Shown piece by piece: positions 22,333 to 34,731 of a DNA stretch of 64,000 nt; within the stretch, counting starts at the first letter, position 1, and every line of letters starts with the position of its first letter. The notes under the pieces were generated by a model, which saw nothing but the letters and a program-made list of their open reading frames with translations, did not search any database and was not told where the DNA came from. The stretch spans positions 143,276-207,275 of the forward strand of contig WFMF01000320.1 of the NCBI GenBank assembly GCA_011033025.1. The letters run 5' to 3'. A program made the position numbers and the translations under genes. The stretch is from Beroe forskalii (lineage: Eukaryota > Ctenophora > Nuda > Beroida > Beroidae).

Positions 22333-24144
22333 TGTGTAGAGAATGAGGGCCCCATTCCCATGGGGAACCCTGTGCTCGAACATCGCCCGGGTCATGACGC
22401 AAAGGGCCCGACCATTGAACCCGAACATGTGGGGGTCTATGTTGGGGATATCGTACTTCCTAGAGCACCATCGCAACCATAGCATCACCTCGGTAACCGT
22501 CCAAGCAGCAGGGTCTGAAAGAGGGGGAGAGGGTGAGTATTATTTAAACTGTCTCATCTTCCGGTGATGGATTAGTGGATGAAAATGTTGAGCAAAAAAG
22601 CTAATTCAAATTTTTCACATATTTTAATTTCAAACAAGTTTAGCAAGTTTAGGCAAACCCTATTATAATACTATGGAATATTGGAATTCTCCTCCTACCT
22701 ATGGGCAGGACTGGAGCGGTGTCAGGAGCATTGTAGAAGATCCTGGCAGCTTCTGTGTGTGGGCGCTCCAGTGGAGAAAAGGGGATAGAGCCAGACAGAA
22801 GCACTGAAGGTTTAAAAGTTTGAAAAAAAGATTCAAAACCAAGCCACCTTCCTATCCGACAAGTTGATCAATCCGATTAATTTATTAATGGTGACAAAAG
22901 GATTGAGTATTTAAAATGATCACTCAAATTCTAGCAACTTACGATCAGCCATCGTTGTCTCCCCGCTGAACCCAGGTTCCCGGTAGTACTGATCACTCTC
23001 GTGCTGCTGAGGGTTGTACTGTGTGAATTGAGGCGGGTAGTGCTGCAGGGGTGGCAGGGACTCTTCCATCGTGCGTGGCAGGTGCACTGGGTACTGCGGG
23101 GCCGGGTACTGCGGTGGGGGGCCGAAGACGCTTCCTTGAGGGACTCCCTCCTCTTTGGCAATGTGCGGCTTCTTGCGGAGTGGTGATCTGGAGTGGTCAC
23201 GTGGAGCAGTGAAGCTGGTGCTGCAGTGAGGTTCCGAGTCGTCTAACTCATCGAGACTGCCTTGAGCACATGTTGTGTGTCGCAGTGTGGGTACCTGAAA
23301 CAATGGGGATTACAAAGGGAGAATGGGGATTACAGATTGAGTCAATGGGGCTTGCTATCAGACAAATTGAGAAGAGGGAACGGTGATATACCCTCGTGTA
23401 CATATGGTAGTGGAATTTGTTGCAATGCAGCGTGATCATGGAAATATGAAACCCCCTAACTAATTTCGTGATCGTGAACCATTCCTAATGATTTGACGCC
23501 CAGTACAAAGTCCCCACTATTTGTCTATTTCTCCAAACCTGTTGAGGGTTTGGGGTTGTACCCCATGGGTTCAGGCTGGTTTTGTTCAGGGTTGTTGAGG
23601 TAGTAGGATTGTCCGGGGACGTGTTGGTACTGATCGTCGGGGTGATGGTAGTTAGACATCTTGTAGATTTTGTAGAGAGCAAACAGCACGATTAGTGTAG
23701 TCAGCCTGAGGATATGGTCGTGATAAGAGCTTTTAAAAGCGTAATAAACTCTCATGATTTGATGGTTCTTTGATCATGCCCTGCACAACTGGTTACTAAT
23801 CTTGCGAAATGCAAATTGCAATCGTACCATCTCAACAAGACGTCAAAATAGTTTATAAGAATACAATCTGTTAGCGAACGGTCAAATGTCAGCTCTGTAG
23901 TACTTTGCGGTGCAAGAATTGATCATGATGCTGATACTTAAGTACTTATGACGCTTTCATACTTTTAACTTAATGTGTTGCAACTTACTTTTACATCACA
24001 ATTATAATATTTTCTCAGTTTGAGAGCCGTGGAGCGGCCTTTGACGGGTCGGACGTTATATAAACGGCTTTCAAGTTTCATACTTTCGTAGTGTGTTACT
24101 ACTTACATTTCCATTACGTACTCAGGCTGTAGTTTGGGCAGCAT
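22333..24144 (-). CDS. Pointed (PNT/SAM) domain protein with an N-terminal hydrophobic segment
   Basis: Exons, high to low: 24107-24144 (Met at 24144), 23539-23705, 22943-23294, 22699-22803 and 22333-22514. The last exon encodes a clear ETS-type Pointed domain: WTVTEVMLWLRW, then ID-x-x-x-F-x-x-NGRALCVMT and F-x-x-RVPHG. The middle exon is Pro/Gln/Tyr-rich with a basic patch (RSPLRKKPH). The first two exons join in phase and give LTTLIVLFALYKIYK, which looks like a transmembrane or signal-anchor helix about 14 residues from the Met. The junctions 22943/22803 and 22699/22514 are in phase. The junction 23539/23294 is not in phase with the best acceptor; it works only with an AAG acceptor near 23248 or with a missed exon, so two genes are possible. 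The Pointed domain mediates protein-protein contacts in ETS transcription factors. No ETS domain is found downstream. Confidence 0.72.
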
Positions 24145-24733
24145 TTCGAAATCGTATTTAGCAATCTTCAACAAAAAATAATTATATTAGTTTAAAGGAC
24201 AATAAAGTTCATATCCATCGATTGATTATTGAGTACAGGCATCTTAGATTGAATAACTTTGCCATGATACTTAGAAATGCTCGAGATTCGACTGGAATCG
24301 AAGTATATTGTCCCACCACAAAATTATTTTTCGTTTACAATGTGAAAAGCCGAATTCCTTTTTCATCGTTCTTGTATCAGCAATGAATGAACCAAAATGT
24401 CTGTCCTTATTTTAACTTTGGAAATGTTTATGAAATGTCGAAATTATCGATGATTCCGTAGACATCAATGATATAAAACAATTTTGTCAGTACTAAGTAA
24501 ACAAACTAACTTACTATACAAGCATACATTCTAATTTCTAATACTGTATCTATGTACAAACTATTATACTTACTGATAGTCAGATCTTCAAAACAGAGAT
24601 CAACACGAACGCTACGAAAAAATAAAGAACTGTGCTTAACTGAGTCCCTGAGGGTTTATTTAAAAAGGCCAGCCTCCACTTTTCAGGACACTTGTACCCA
24701 AATAAAGGTGTGTTTATTTGCCCCCCTGAGATC

Positions 24734-24766
24734 TATATAAGCCTAAGATTCTGCGCTCCTATATAA
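24734..24766 (+). promoter_or_regulatory. Two TATA boxes
   Basis: TATATAA occurs at 24734-24740 and again at 24760-24766, the second 27 bases before the ATG at 24793. Doubled TATATAAG/GGG context is otherwise rare in this window. Confidence 0.4.
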
Positions 24767-24792
24767 GGGTACCCCGCTATTTTTACGCAAAG

Positions 24793-24909
24793 ATGCGGGT
24801 TCTCTATAGAGCAGTGTGTGCTCTGGCTCTGCTGAGTGCGTCACCCACTCCCTCTTTAGCTAGCGTCTTACCATGCTCTCATATATATATATATATATTG
24901 ATATGGTAG
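24793..24909 (+). CDS. Short ORF starting with a signal-peptide-like sequence
   Basis: The 38-codon frame starts MRVLYRAVCALALLSAS, a good secretory signal, and ends in a TA microsatellite that encodes Ile-Tyr alternation before a stop. It lies just behind two TATA boxes. The first part could be a true leader exon whose next exon I could not identify, with the TA repeat being intronic. No family is recognised. Confidence 0.25.
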   Translation: MRVLYRAVCALALLSASPTPSLASVLPCSHIYIYILIW

Positions 24910-25259
24910 AATACCAATATATACTGCACCCGCCTTCCACCTGATCCAGGACTGCTTAACTGCATTATATATGTTATATGTTGTGCAGTTACCTACGTCA
25001 TGATGTGCGGGGGTCATGAATAGAGGTGCAATTCAATGGCTCTTGTTTGGGAAGTGAGAGGGAGAGCGCGTGGTAACTATAGGTCTCGGGTGGTAAATAG
25101 TAATCCCAGTTACCACCATCATGGTGATGCGGGGAAACACTGGTTAGAGGGTGGAAATTCCTGCAATACCACGCAACTATGTACAGAGACTGTGTGTGAA
25201 AAGCATTCTCGCCCGGGATACTAAATATAATTTCACCGACTTCTAGTTCTGAAGAGAGG

Positions 25260-25720
25260 GTTTATTCCTCTATTTGGCATCTTGTTGGTAGCTGGCACAT
25301 GGTACTGGAGAATTTTGGCACTTATCAGAAAAAGAGAGAGTGGGAGGAATCAACTTAATGCTTTAATAGTGAACTATTTAAATCTCAAAGAAGGAGAGCT
25401 TATTCTTCTATTTGGAATCTCCGTTTATATCTGGCACTTATAAGTTGAGAATTTTGGCACTTATCAGAAAAAGAGAGAGTGGGAGGAATCAACTTAATGC
25501 TTTAATGAAATATTTAAAATCTCAAAGAAGGAGAGTTTATTCCTCTATTCGGAATCTTGGTTAATATCTGGCACATGGTCATGGTACTGGAGAATTTTGG
25601 CACTTAGCTTGTCAGAAAAGGAGAGCAGTGGGAGGAACCAACTTAGTAACCTAATCGCTTTAACGGACTATTTTTAAAAGCATTTAAAGAAGAAGTGCTT
25701 TAATGGACTATTTAAAAGTT
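25260..25720 (+). repeat. Three tandem ~130-bp units
   Basis: Units containing GGAGAATTTTGGCACTTATC, then AGAAAAAGAGAGAGTGGGAG, then CAACTTAATGCTTTAAT and AGGAGAG-TTATTCCTCTATT occur three times, at about 25270, 25395 and 25530. The third copy is more divergent. Noncoding. Confidence 0.85.
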
Positions 25721-27167
25721 TAAGGAGGAGTACTATTATTAGCTCTTCCCTGTGGAGAGGAAGGGGAGTGATTAGTTTGGCATTTAGTAACGGATCGTTA
25801 TCTGCCCCTTCCTCATTTGTGGTATAAGTGTTATATTCTCATTCTCACACCCAAAGTCCCAAACTGCACACTGAAACTTGATAAGAATGTTGCCCATTTT
25901 ACTGCTTTATCTAGAAAGTATAGATAATTTCATGAAAATTATCTAAACTTTCTTCGTCATGATTAATGAAATGAAACGACAATGCAAATTCTAGCTGGGC
26001 AGCCTCTCTCCAAGGTTGTTTTTGATTTTTTGTGTTCAAAGTCCTCAGTATCAAGGTTCTTAGGTTCCATGTCAGTTCGGAAATCAGAAAATGTTCTGTC
26101 GATGCCGTTTAGCACCGAGGATAACATTTTCGTTAAAACCAGTACTGTTATGATCAGAATATTGATAAGTGATAACAATTAGTTGGTCTTGACCATCGAT
26201 GAGTCGTCAAACTTCAGGAATAGAATTAATTTTCAAATATAAAGTAACTTACAAAATAGATAAGTATTTTTTACAATACCAGGAATAATTGATATTGATA
26301 ATCACCCAAAATCTCACTTACGATTGAAATTTTACGATTGAAATGGACCAAGCAAAGTCAAGAACTCGAGAAATGAATTGAATGATTTTTCCAAGCCGAA
26401 GTCTCATATTTATAAACATTGGCCCACAACCATTCTTTCTTGTTTTTCTTTCCAAATTAAGCTGCAGCTACCCCTCGTAGCCATATATACAGCTCCGCAC
26501 TGTGTACGGAATAATAGACATTCGCTCAGACAATCCAGAAAGCCTGCCTTGAAGTGCTGCTTTAGGAACTTTTTCTGAAGACATTGATTTACGTCACACT
26601 CCCCGACGTACCGCACACACTCTCTCCCAGTCCCTCATAGGCAGTATTATATGCTGCTGCTCCATCATATAGCGATAAATTGCTCCATATTATGATGATA
26701 CCATGTATTTTAAAGGTATATATTTCATATATTCCCGTACTCAGTCACACTAGATAGTGGCTCATAGAGTCCTATATTACCGCGTCAGCAAAGGTATGAT
26801 TCTGCATCATGCGATGGGAACGGTTACCGGGTTCACTCAGCTAAATGGTATATACGTATAGGTATATACGTGGGGCTGGAATAGCTCATGCGAAACTACA
26901 GTAGTATGGAGAGCAGCAGTAAAAATAGCAGCATAAATGGCTGGTGTTCCTTAAATGGCTCGTGTTTAATAGCTCATGGGAATTGGAGAGAGGGGGAGGG
27001 GCGGGAGGGTGGGGTTGAGGTGGGGTTCCGGAGAAAGTAAAGGGTTTGAAGATTATCTTTTATTCTCGAATTTTTAGTCTAGACTTCTTTCTATTTTAAG
27101 CTGTAGAAAGTTTCTATTTTAAGGGGTAGATGTTTTCAACGCTCAACTGAAAGGTACGACAAACATT
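25721..27167. other. No firm gene; one short membrane-type ORF on the minus strand
   Basis: A minus-strand frame at 25963-26178 (71 codons) starts MLSLINILIITVLVLTKML, a hydrophobic helix, followed by a hydrophilic, charged tail. It has no homologue that I recognise and no confirmed splice sites. A 20-bp hairpin (AAGTATAGATAATTTC / GAAAATTATCTAAACTTT) lies at about 25915-25955. The rest is AT-rich with no visible exon. Confidence 0.3.
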
Positions 27168-28959
27168 TTATCATTTTGTTCAGAAGGTTTCTAAAAGTAT
27201 CGTGATTGATGTCGTCAGCTATTCTATTTATTGCAATTCTGGAACAAATTGTTTTGATTGTTTGTTTATTTTATGTTGTGCGGGAGTTTTAGCTGGGATG
27301 ATAATGCAACGAATGCATTTCATTCGAAATCAGAAACATTGTGCTAGAATAACGTTGCATTAGATCATGTTTGTCACGCTGTTTGATTTACACTCGACGG
27401 GGGTAGGGAGGGAGTGGCGCTGCAATTCTCATGAGGATCGAACTGGTGATCGCTGGATCGAATGTTGGATTTAAGTGTGGTAGAATCTTTGTTTAGCAGC
27501 ACTGCTGAACGGCATGTTAAACAAGGAACTGAAGCTGAGAGGTCCCGTTCAGCCCGAGCAGCTACTCAATGTGTGTTTCTCAACACAACCCCAGATTGAA
27601 TGGCACGAGAATGTTTAGGACATGATTGTTTTGATTTGAAATTCCTTTGGGAGAGACTCGTGTTAGGGTGGATAGGGAGGATTGTAATCCGAATGAGGAA
27701 TGGACAGGGTAAATTGGTATCAGAGCAAACTGGTGTCAGAGTAATGTGGTGCCCAGGGAGAGAAAGGTGTCACAGTAAACTGGTGTCAAGGGAGACAGCG
27801 GTGTCAAAGGAGACAAGTGTCACAGTTTAGCAGTGTCAATTGACAAATTGAGCGAAATATATAATGATTTAATGGATTACAGTAGCAATCCGATTTGAAT
27901 CTTGTCAAGGCAGAGTATCCCAGGTCCTCTATGATCGAATGGTTTAGTGCCTGTTTGTGTCAAGCTTATGGTATTAAGAAATTACTGTGAAGTTTTCTAT
28001 CAATAACGAGCTATGGATGTGTGATTGCAGCACTATGTTCCACTTGCCACTGAGTCTTGCTTGTAGTGCACACTAAGTCTGTCTGCAGTTACTTTGCAAG
28101 AATTGCATCGCTTTATTTTCTCTAGAAGTCAATGAGTCATTACTGTCAAATTGGTCCGATAGATCCGTCACCCTATATATTGAAAATTGACATTGTACCC
28201 TGTACAACGCATTAGAAATTCGGCTTTTCACATTTAAAAATTAAATAACTTCATCAAGATGTTCGACAGACATAATCGACGAAAAATAGGAACAGGCAAA
28301 ATTATTACTAAAAAAGGTCACAAAACGAAGCAAATGCAACTTTTTGTGGAATCATCAAGTTCAGGTCTTTAAACTTTTAAATACTTGATTTAATCACGGA
28401 GCCTACGTCAGTAGGTGGGCATTGTTGATCCCATGGTGACGCAGTGGAGCCTTTAAGTGCGGGGGCACCACATTCATCCCCTCTCAGGGGAGTTTGGATG
28501 CTTGAACTCATGGCATGGCTATAATCCTCATTCTACGGTCGTAGTGTTTTGTAAAACCATGTTTCTCTGGCTGCTTGGGAGACTTAATACTATTGGGGTA
28601 TTCAGATCTGTGTTACTTGTTTATTTTAAACCACTTTGCCGGGTTTCGCAGTCCTGTTCGACATTTCCTGATGTATTAATGGGGTGATCCAGTTCCAATT
28701 ACATTAACCGACGGCTAGGTTTTTACTGACATTTGATGATCGTTGAGCGTAGGTGTGCTGATTGAATAGTGTACGCGTCATGTCTACTCTGTCAAGTGAA
28801 GCATCAGAGCCGATTATCGGATTATACACGATCTGATAACCATATTGGGGGCGTGCCAGGGTGAATTGGAGCTATTAAAATACCAACTACTACTGTTAAA
28901 ATACCAATAGTTAGTGATACCGCCTGGCTTCACAGGTGGGGTTACAGCTATTTACGACA
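27168..28959 (+). repeat. Segmental duplication block, copy A
   Basis: About 1.79 kb, nearly identical to 32708-34513. It begins at TTTTATCATTTTGTTCAGAA and ends at GGGGTTACAGCTATTTACGA. Differences are small indels and substitutions. A GGTGTCA-rich short repeat lies at about 27715-27830. No convincing ORF is present. Confidence 0.95.
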
Positions 28960-31858
28960 GAGGGGGGCGGTCGCCTAGTACTGCGACATGGCGCAGCCAG
29001 TCTCAGTCAGACCGTCTCGTGCAAGCCCCTGTCGTAGCAGATGATCGAGAGTCCCTGCGGGCTCCCCATCGTCGATCTCTGGTAGGTAGACTGGGTATGG
29101 AGTTGGCTCCCCGTACCCAGTGGGGTCCCTCTGCGGCGGGACTGCTGCTGATGTCCCATGGCAGCCGGAATGCCCCAGATACAGCCTAGTCCATAGCGGA
29201 CATAGCACCAAGCGTGCACCAGAGTCCAGATCTGGACTCTGGCCAGACAACCTGCCATAGCGGCAATAGTCCCGAGTGGACAACTTCCATATTCCATAAC
29301 CCCTTGCCATTGCGGCAAAACGGATTGATACCCATCTGATCCACTTAAAAACACAAAATTCCCAATAGACATCAACTCATACATCAAATTGCCACACCAA
29401 CTCAAAGGTCACACTCAAGGGATCTGAAGCCCCATAGCGGGATACCAGTCCCACCACCCTTACCAAGGGTTCTGAAGCCCCAAGCGGGATACCAGTCCCT
29501 CCCTTACCAAGGATCTGAAGCCCCAAGTGGGATACCAATTACCAGTCCTTCCCTTATCAAGGATCTGAAGCCCCAAGCGGGATACCAGTCATTCCCTTAC
29601 CAAGGATCTGAAGCCCCAAGCGGGATACCAGTCATTCCCTTACCAAGGATCTGAAGCCCAAGTGGGATACCAATTACCAGTCCTTCCCTCACCAAGGATC
29701 TGAAGCCCCAAGCGGGATACCAGTCCCACCCCTTACCAAGGGTTCTGAAGCCCCAAAAGGGATACCAGTCCCTCCCTTACCAAGAATCTGAAGCCCCAAG
29801 TGGGATACCAATTACCAGTCCTTCCCTTACCAAGGATCTGAAGCCCCAAGCGGGATACCAGTCCTTCCCTTATCAAGGATCTGAAGCCCCAAGCAGGATA
29901 CAAGTCCATCTCTTATCAAGGGTTCTGAAGCCCCACAGCGGGATACCAGTCCCTCCCCAACCAAGGGTTCTGAAGCCCCAGCGGGATACCCAGTCCCTTA
30001 GTCTGACTCTAGCCTCAGTTAAGATGCTTAAAATCCTGAAACTTTTCGGGTTTATGCTTACAATCTTGACACTTGTCCCACGTTTTTTTTTTCTTCAAAT
30101 ACACTCTGTTCTGCTTTCTGAAGCAAATACCAGGCATCGTACGGATATTGCATCATTAAATACACTTTCTAAAACATATCTCACAATTATTTGAGTACCT
30201 AAGACCGCCTTGGAGCCGTCATAAATGCCAAAAAAAACAAGCATAAACGTGTGAAACCTGACCCTAACAACCTATCAACAATGTCAATCCATCGTCAAGA
30301 CATACCTATAACAACTTAATGACTGTCCTGGTTAACTCTGGCCTCAGTTAATATGTGCATATGCAATCTTGACACTTTTTAGCGCATATGCTTACAATCT
30401 TGACACATTTTAAAATACACTTGGTTCCACTTTCTGAGGCGATTACCACACTTCATACGGATACTGTATGATTTGATATACCTCCTAGAACATTATATAG
30501 CAACATTTGAGTACCTATGACTTACTTGGAACTGTCAGAAACTCCCAATTTGTGGCATAAACTTGTTTTATCAATTCAATGTCTCTATACTCTATAGTCT
30601 ATATCTATCATCATCATCATGAATTTTTAACCCAGATCTAAATCTGGCCTCAGGTTATATGCTTACGACCTCACTCTGTTTCGCGTATATGAGTATATTA
30701 TTGACATTTTACCTTTTTTTTGGCGGCACCATAGGGGCAGCCTGAGCCTAAAATCTCCAAACCTATGTGAGAAGGAACATACATGTCTAAAACCAGAACT
30801 GCCTAATTAACAGCAAGAGCAAGAGGACCCAAACTCCTCCCCTTTATTTTAACACTGTCCCGAGTTAAGGAGACCTTAGATCACTTCTGTGGGGAGTGCC
30901 TTGCTTACTCCCCATACTAGCATAAAAGGCAGCTGATTTTGGCATCCTATGCAAAAGCCTTACACGCAGAAATAGGACCAAGCAAATATTCACTAAAGAT
31001 TTTTACCTCCCTATAGTCATATTATAGTGTCAGGACATTATGATCCCCCATCCTGCCATGATGTAGTCATGATGACCGTCATGATGTCATTATGGCCATC
31101 CCATGGGGACATATCATTCTGTTCTCACTAAGTTTCTCAGCAGGCACCACAAAAACTCTAGGTAGATAGCAACCCACCTATCAAGAGATAATTGACATGA
31201 CAATCAGTCGAACCCCGAATCAACAAGTCCCATCCCAGCTCAACAGAGTCGTGCCACTGAGCGCAGGCGCACATTCATTTTCTAAACTAAATAACACCAC
31301 ACGAAGCAGGAAGGAGACGCCCCTGCCGTAGATTGTAGAAACCAACTCTTCTGTAATAAAATGAGTAAAAACACACCAAACTATTACAACATATACATAC
31401 TACAAACACACAAGTTAAAAGCCGGTCCCACCGCTTCTCAACAGAGTAGTACATGGAACATTTTTAAGCACATCACATAAGCAGGAAGGAGAGGCACACG
31501 CGGCACGTGCGCCGGCATATAACTAACTCCTCCGCAACAAACGGCAGTACGAACACAAACCTATCACATCATAAAAATACACTACAAATACCAATAAATT
31601 TCAAACCAGCACAACTCGCCATCAGAGCCATAGAAGTCGATGGTTGTAGGTTAAGGCCCATGTCGCCACTTACCACAGGGATCAGGTAGTCAATTTCGGA
31701 CTCAATTAGCATCTGTAAGATGCTATCATCTGGCATCCCAGGTAGGGTACTAGTCAAACTAGTAGTGCATGCCAGGTGGAGTTCAGCAGAGACTCTGCTA
31801 TTTTACTGCAACTCCCACGTGGCGGGGGCGGACGTGAACATTGCAACAAAAAAAAAAA
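28960..31858. other. Sequence present only in duplication unit 1 (insertion or deletion difference)
   Basis: Copy A is followed by 2.9 kb absent after copy B, where homology to the Ig/collagen 5' flank resumes almost at once. The segment holds the 29405-29998 array, three diverged ~310-bp units (starting near 30004, 30334 and 30642, each with CTGGCCTCAGTTA and TGCTTACAATCTTGACAC motifs), and two diverged ~180-bp units near 31290 and 31470 (GCAGGAAGGAGA motif). Minus-strand frames around 28975-29405 are not recognised. Confidence 0.7.
29405..29998 (-). repeat. Minisatellite with ~38-49-bp units
   Basis: About 14 copies of CTTACCAAGGATCTGAAGCC followed by CCAAGCGGGATACCAGTCC. On the minus strand each unit reads GGGGCTTCAG|ATCCTTG|GTAAGGG, so it carries both an acceptor-like and a donor-like string. 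No neighbouring exon could be confirmed. Confidence 0.92.
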
Positions 31859-32012
31859 AGCAAATGATATGTCGTAAGAATAAAGTTCTCTTTTTTTAGT
31901 GTCTCATATTCAGAAATTGCCGATTTTTACTTCTACTTCATCCAAATGATGTTAGTAGGCAAGTCTCTATTTTAATTTCCATGCTTCACTTCATGTATAC
32001 GAGGTATTTCAG

Positions 32013-32669
32013 TTTCCGAGATATCGAGGATGGTTGAGGTTCTGGAAGGAAACGACATTGTTCTTGCTGTGTATCATCCACCGAATACGTTAGTATATTA
32101 TTGGATGATTGCCAGATTTTATATTGCTAACTTTAAGTAATCACTAATCAGCGTACGATTCTGCTTTTGTTACTCGCCAATTCATTTGCATTCCTTCAGC
32201 TTCTCTTATTTTTTCTCTTTTACATAACTCATATCCATTGTACTTACCCGGTCTTATGAACCTCTCAGGACTGTTCGTTGGTTTGACGGGTCAGGAACTG
32301 AGATATTACCAGAGAAGTCCCCCATCATGAACACAACACAAGCTCCCTCGTCCTCCACTCATCCCAACTCATCATTCACTCGTACTAACTCATCCAACAG
32401 TACATATGCTAATGACACTGATGTCGATAATAACCATGAGAACAGTACGGATTCCAATAATTCTAGTATCCGTGAGACTGGTAACCATGGTAACCATGGC
32501 ATCCCTGGTAAACCTGGTAACCATGGTAACCCTGGTAACCATGGTATCCCTGGTATCCATGGTACCCCTGGTAACCATGGTATCCCTGGTAACCATGGTA
32601 ACCATGGTATCCCTGGTAACCGTCACCACGTGTATGTAAGCAGTGCGCACAACAACATTCTTCAGATCC
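32013..32669 (+). pseudogene. Ig-like/collagen-insert gene, unit 1 (two exons, 3' truncated)
   Basis: Exon 32013-32088 (acceptor TATTTCAG, donor AC|GTTAGT) and exon 32269 onward (acceptor CCTCTCAG) join in phase. They encode the front of an Ig-like domain (VLEGNDIVLAVYH, then TTVRWFDGSGTEI with the core Trp). A Ser/Thr/Asn-rich stretch with many N-glycosylation sequons follows, then 16 consecutive Gly-X-Y triplets (GNHGIPGKPGNHGNP and so on), then HHVYVSSAHNNILQI. Homology to unit 2 stops at 32669, where the sequence switches to a block-B junction. The second half of the Ig fold is therefore lost, and the frame runs on into unrelated sequence. Compare the intact-looking copy at 34732-35591. 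Confidence 0.6.
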
Positions 32670-32707
32670 CCTTTCTGCTAAAAGTTCTATTTTATAACGG
32701 CCCCCCT

Positions 32708-34513
32708 TTTATCATTTTGTTCAGAAGGTTTCTAAAAGTATCGTGATTGATGTCGTCAGCTATTCTATTTATTGCAATTCTGGAACAAATTGTTTTGTTT
32801 GTTTATTTTATTTCATGTTGTGCGGGGGTTTTAGCTGGGATGATAATGCAACGAATGCCTTTCATTCGAAATCAGGAATATTGCGCTAGAATGATGTTGC
32901 ATTAGATCATCTTTATCACGCTGTTTGATTTGCACTTGACAGGGGTAGGGAGGGAGTGACGCTGTTATTCTCATTAGGATCGAACTGGTGATCGATGGAT
33001 CAAATTTTTGATTTGAGTGTGCTAGAATATTTGCGTTCCTGCTGGAATGTTGATAGCAGCTGAACGGCATGTTGAGCAAGGAAATGAAGCTGAGAGGTTC
33101 CGTTCAGTCCGAGCAGCACTTGTGTCAAGTGATGGTATACTCAAAGTGTGTTTCTCAACACAACCCTAAATTGAATGGCACAAGAATGTGTAGGACATGA
33201 TTGTTTTTATTTGAAGTTCATTTGGGAGAGACTCGTGTTAGGGTGGATAGGGAGGGTTGTAATCCGAATGAGGAATGGTCAGGGTAAATTGGTATCAGGG
33301 CAAACTTGAAACTGGTGTCACAGTAATATGGTGCTCTGGGAGAGAAGTGTCACAGTGGTGTCAAGGGTGACAGCGGTGTCAAAGGAGACAAGTGTCAGAG
33401 TTTAGCAGTGTCAATTGACAAATTGAGCGAAATATATAATGATTTAATGGATTACAGTAGCAGTCCGATTTGAAGGCAGAGTATCCCAGGTCCTCTATGT
33501 TCGAATGGTTTAGTGCCTGTGTGTGTCAAGCTTATGGTATTAAGAAATTACTGTGAAGTTTTCTATCAATAACGAGCTATGGATGTGTGTTAGCAGCACT
33601 ATGTTCCACTTGCCACTGAGTCTTGCTTGTATTGCACACTAAGTCTGTCTGCAGTTACTTTGCAAGAATTGCATCGCTTTATTTTCTCTAGAAGCCAATG
33701 AGTCATGACTGTCAAATTGTTCCGATAGATCCGTCACCCTATATATTGAAAATTGACATTGTACCCTGTACAACGCATTAGAAATTCGGCTTTTCACATT
33801 TAAAAATTAAATAACTTCATCAAGATGTTCGACAGACATAATCGACGAAAAATAGGAACAGGCAAAATTATTACTAAAAAAGGTCACAAAACGAAGCAAA
33901 TGCAACTTTTTGTGGAATCATCAAGTTCAGGTCTTTAAACTTTTAAATACTTGATTTAATCACGGAGCCTACGTCAGGAGGTGGGCATTGTTGATCCCAT
34001 GGTGACGCATTGAAGCCTTTAAGTGCGGGGGCACCACATTCATCCCCTCTGATGGGAGTTTGGATGCTTGAACTCATGGCATGGGTATAATCCTCATTCT
34101 ACGGTCGTAGTGTTTTGTAAAATCACGTTTCTTCGAAGTCTTCGAACTATAGGAATATAATTATATGTTGATCTGTCTTGTTGTTCATTATAATGCACTT
34201 TGCCGGGTTTCGCAGTCCTGTTCGACATGTTCCTGATGTATTAATGGGGTGATCCAGTTCCAATTACATTAACCGACGGCTAGGTTTTTACTGACATTTG
34301 ATGGTCGTAGAGCGTAGGTGTGCTGATTGAATAGTGTACTCTGTCAAGTGAAGCATCAGAGCCGATTATCGGATTATACACGCTCTGATAACCATATTGG
34401 GGGCGTGCCAGGGGTGAATTGGAGCTATTAAAATATCAACTACTACTACTGTTAAAATACCAATAGTTAGTGATACCGCCTGGCTTCACAGGTGGGGTTA
34501 CAGCTATTTACGA
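32708..34513 (+). repeat. Segmental duplication block, copy B
   Basis: About 1.81 kb, nearly identical to 27168-28959. It sits between the truncated Ig/collagen unit 1 and unit 2. The order block-flank-Ig exons therefore repeats twice as a tandem segmental duplication. Confidence 0.95.
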
Positions 34514-34731
34514 GAACTGGTTACTGTGATAGTAACCATATAAGTTGCTTTTAGAGAGTGTCTCTATTCTGAGAAATGGAGAGTGGAGACTCTATTTTTA
34601 TACTTCTACTTCATCAAATGATATGTCGTAAGAATAAAGTCTCTATTTTAATTTCATACTTCATAATGCTGATATGTCGCAAGAGTAAGCGCCCTATCTA
34701 ACTTCCACTTCATGTATACGTGGTATTTCAG

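Noticed and set aside
28914-29405. Overlapping ORFs on both strands near 29 kb
   Set aside because: No recognisable domain, no splice boundaries in phase, and they lie in the unit-specific repeat-rich insertion.
32390-32650. Antisense and alternate-frame Thr/Met/Val-rich ORFs over the collagen tract
   Set aside because: Compositional shadows of the GGTAACCATGGTAACC repeat; only the plus frame gives Gly-X-Y triplets plus Ig-like flanks and matches splice phase.
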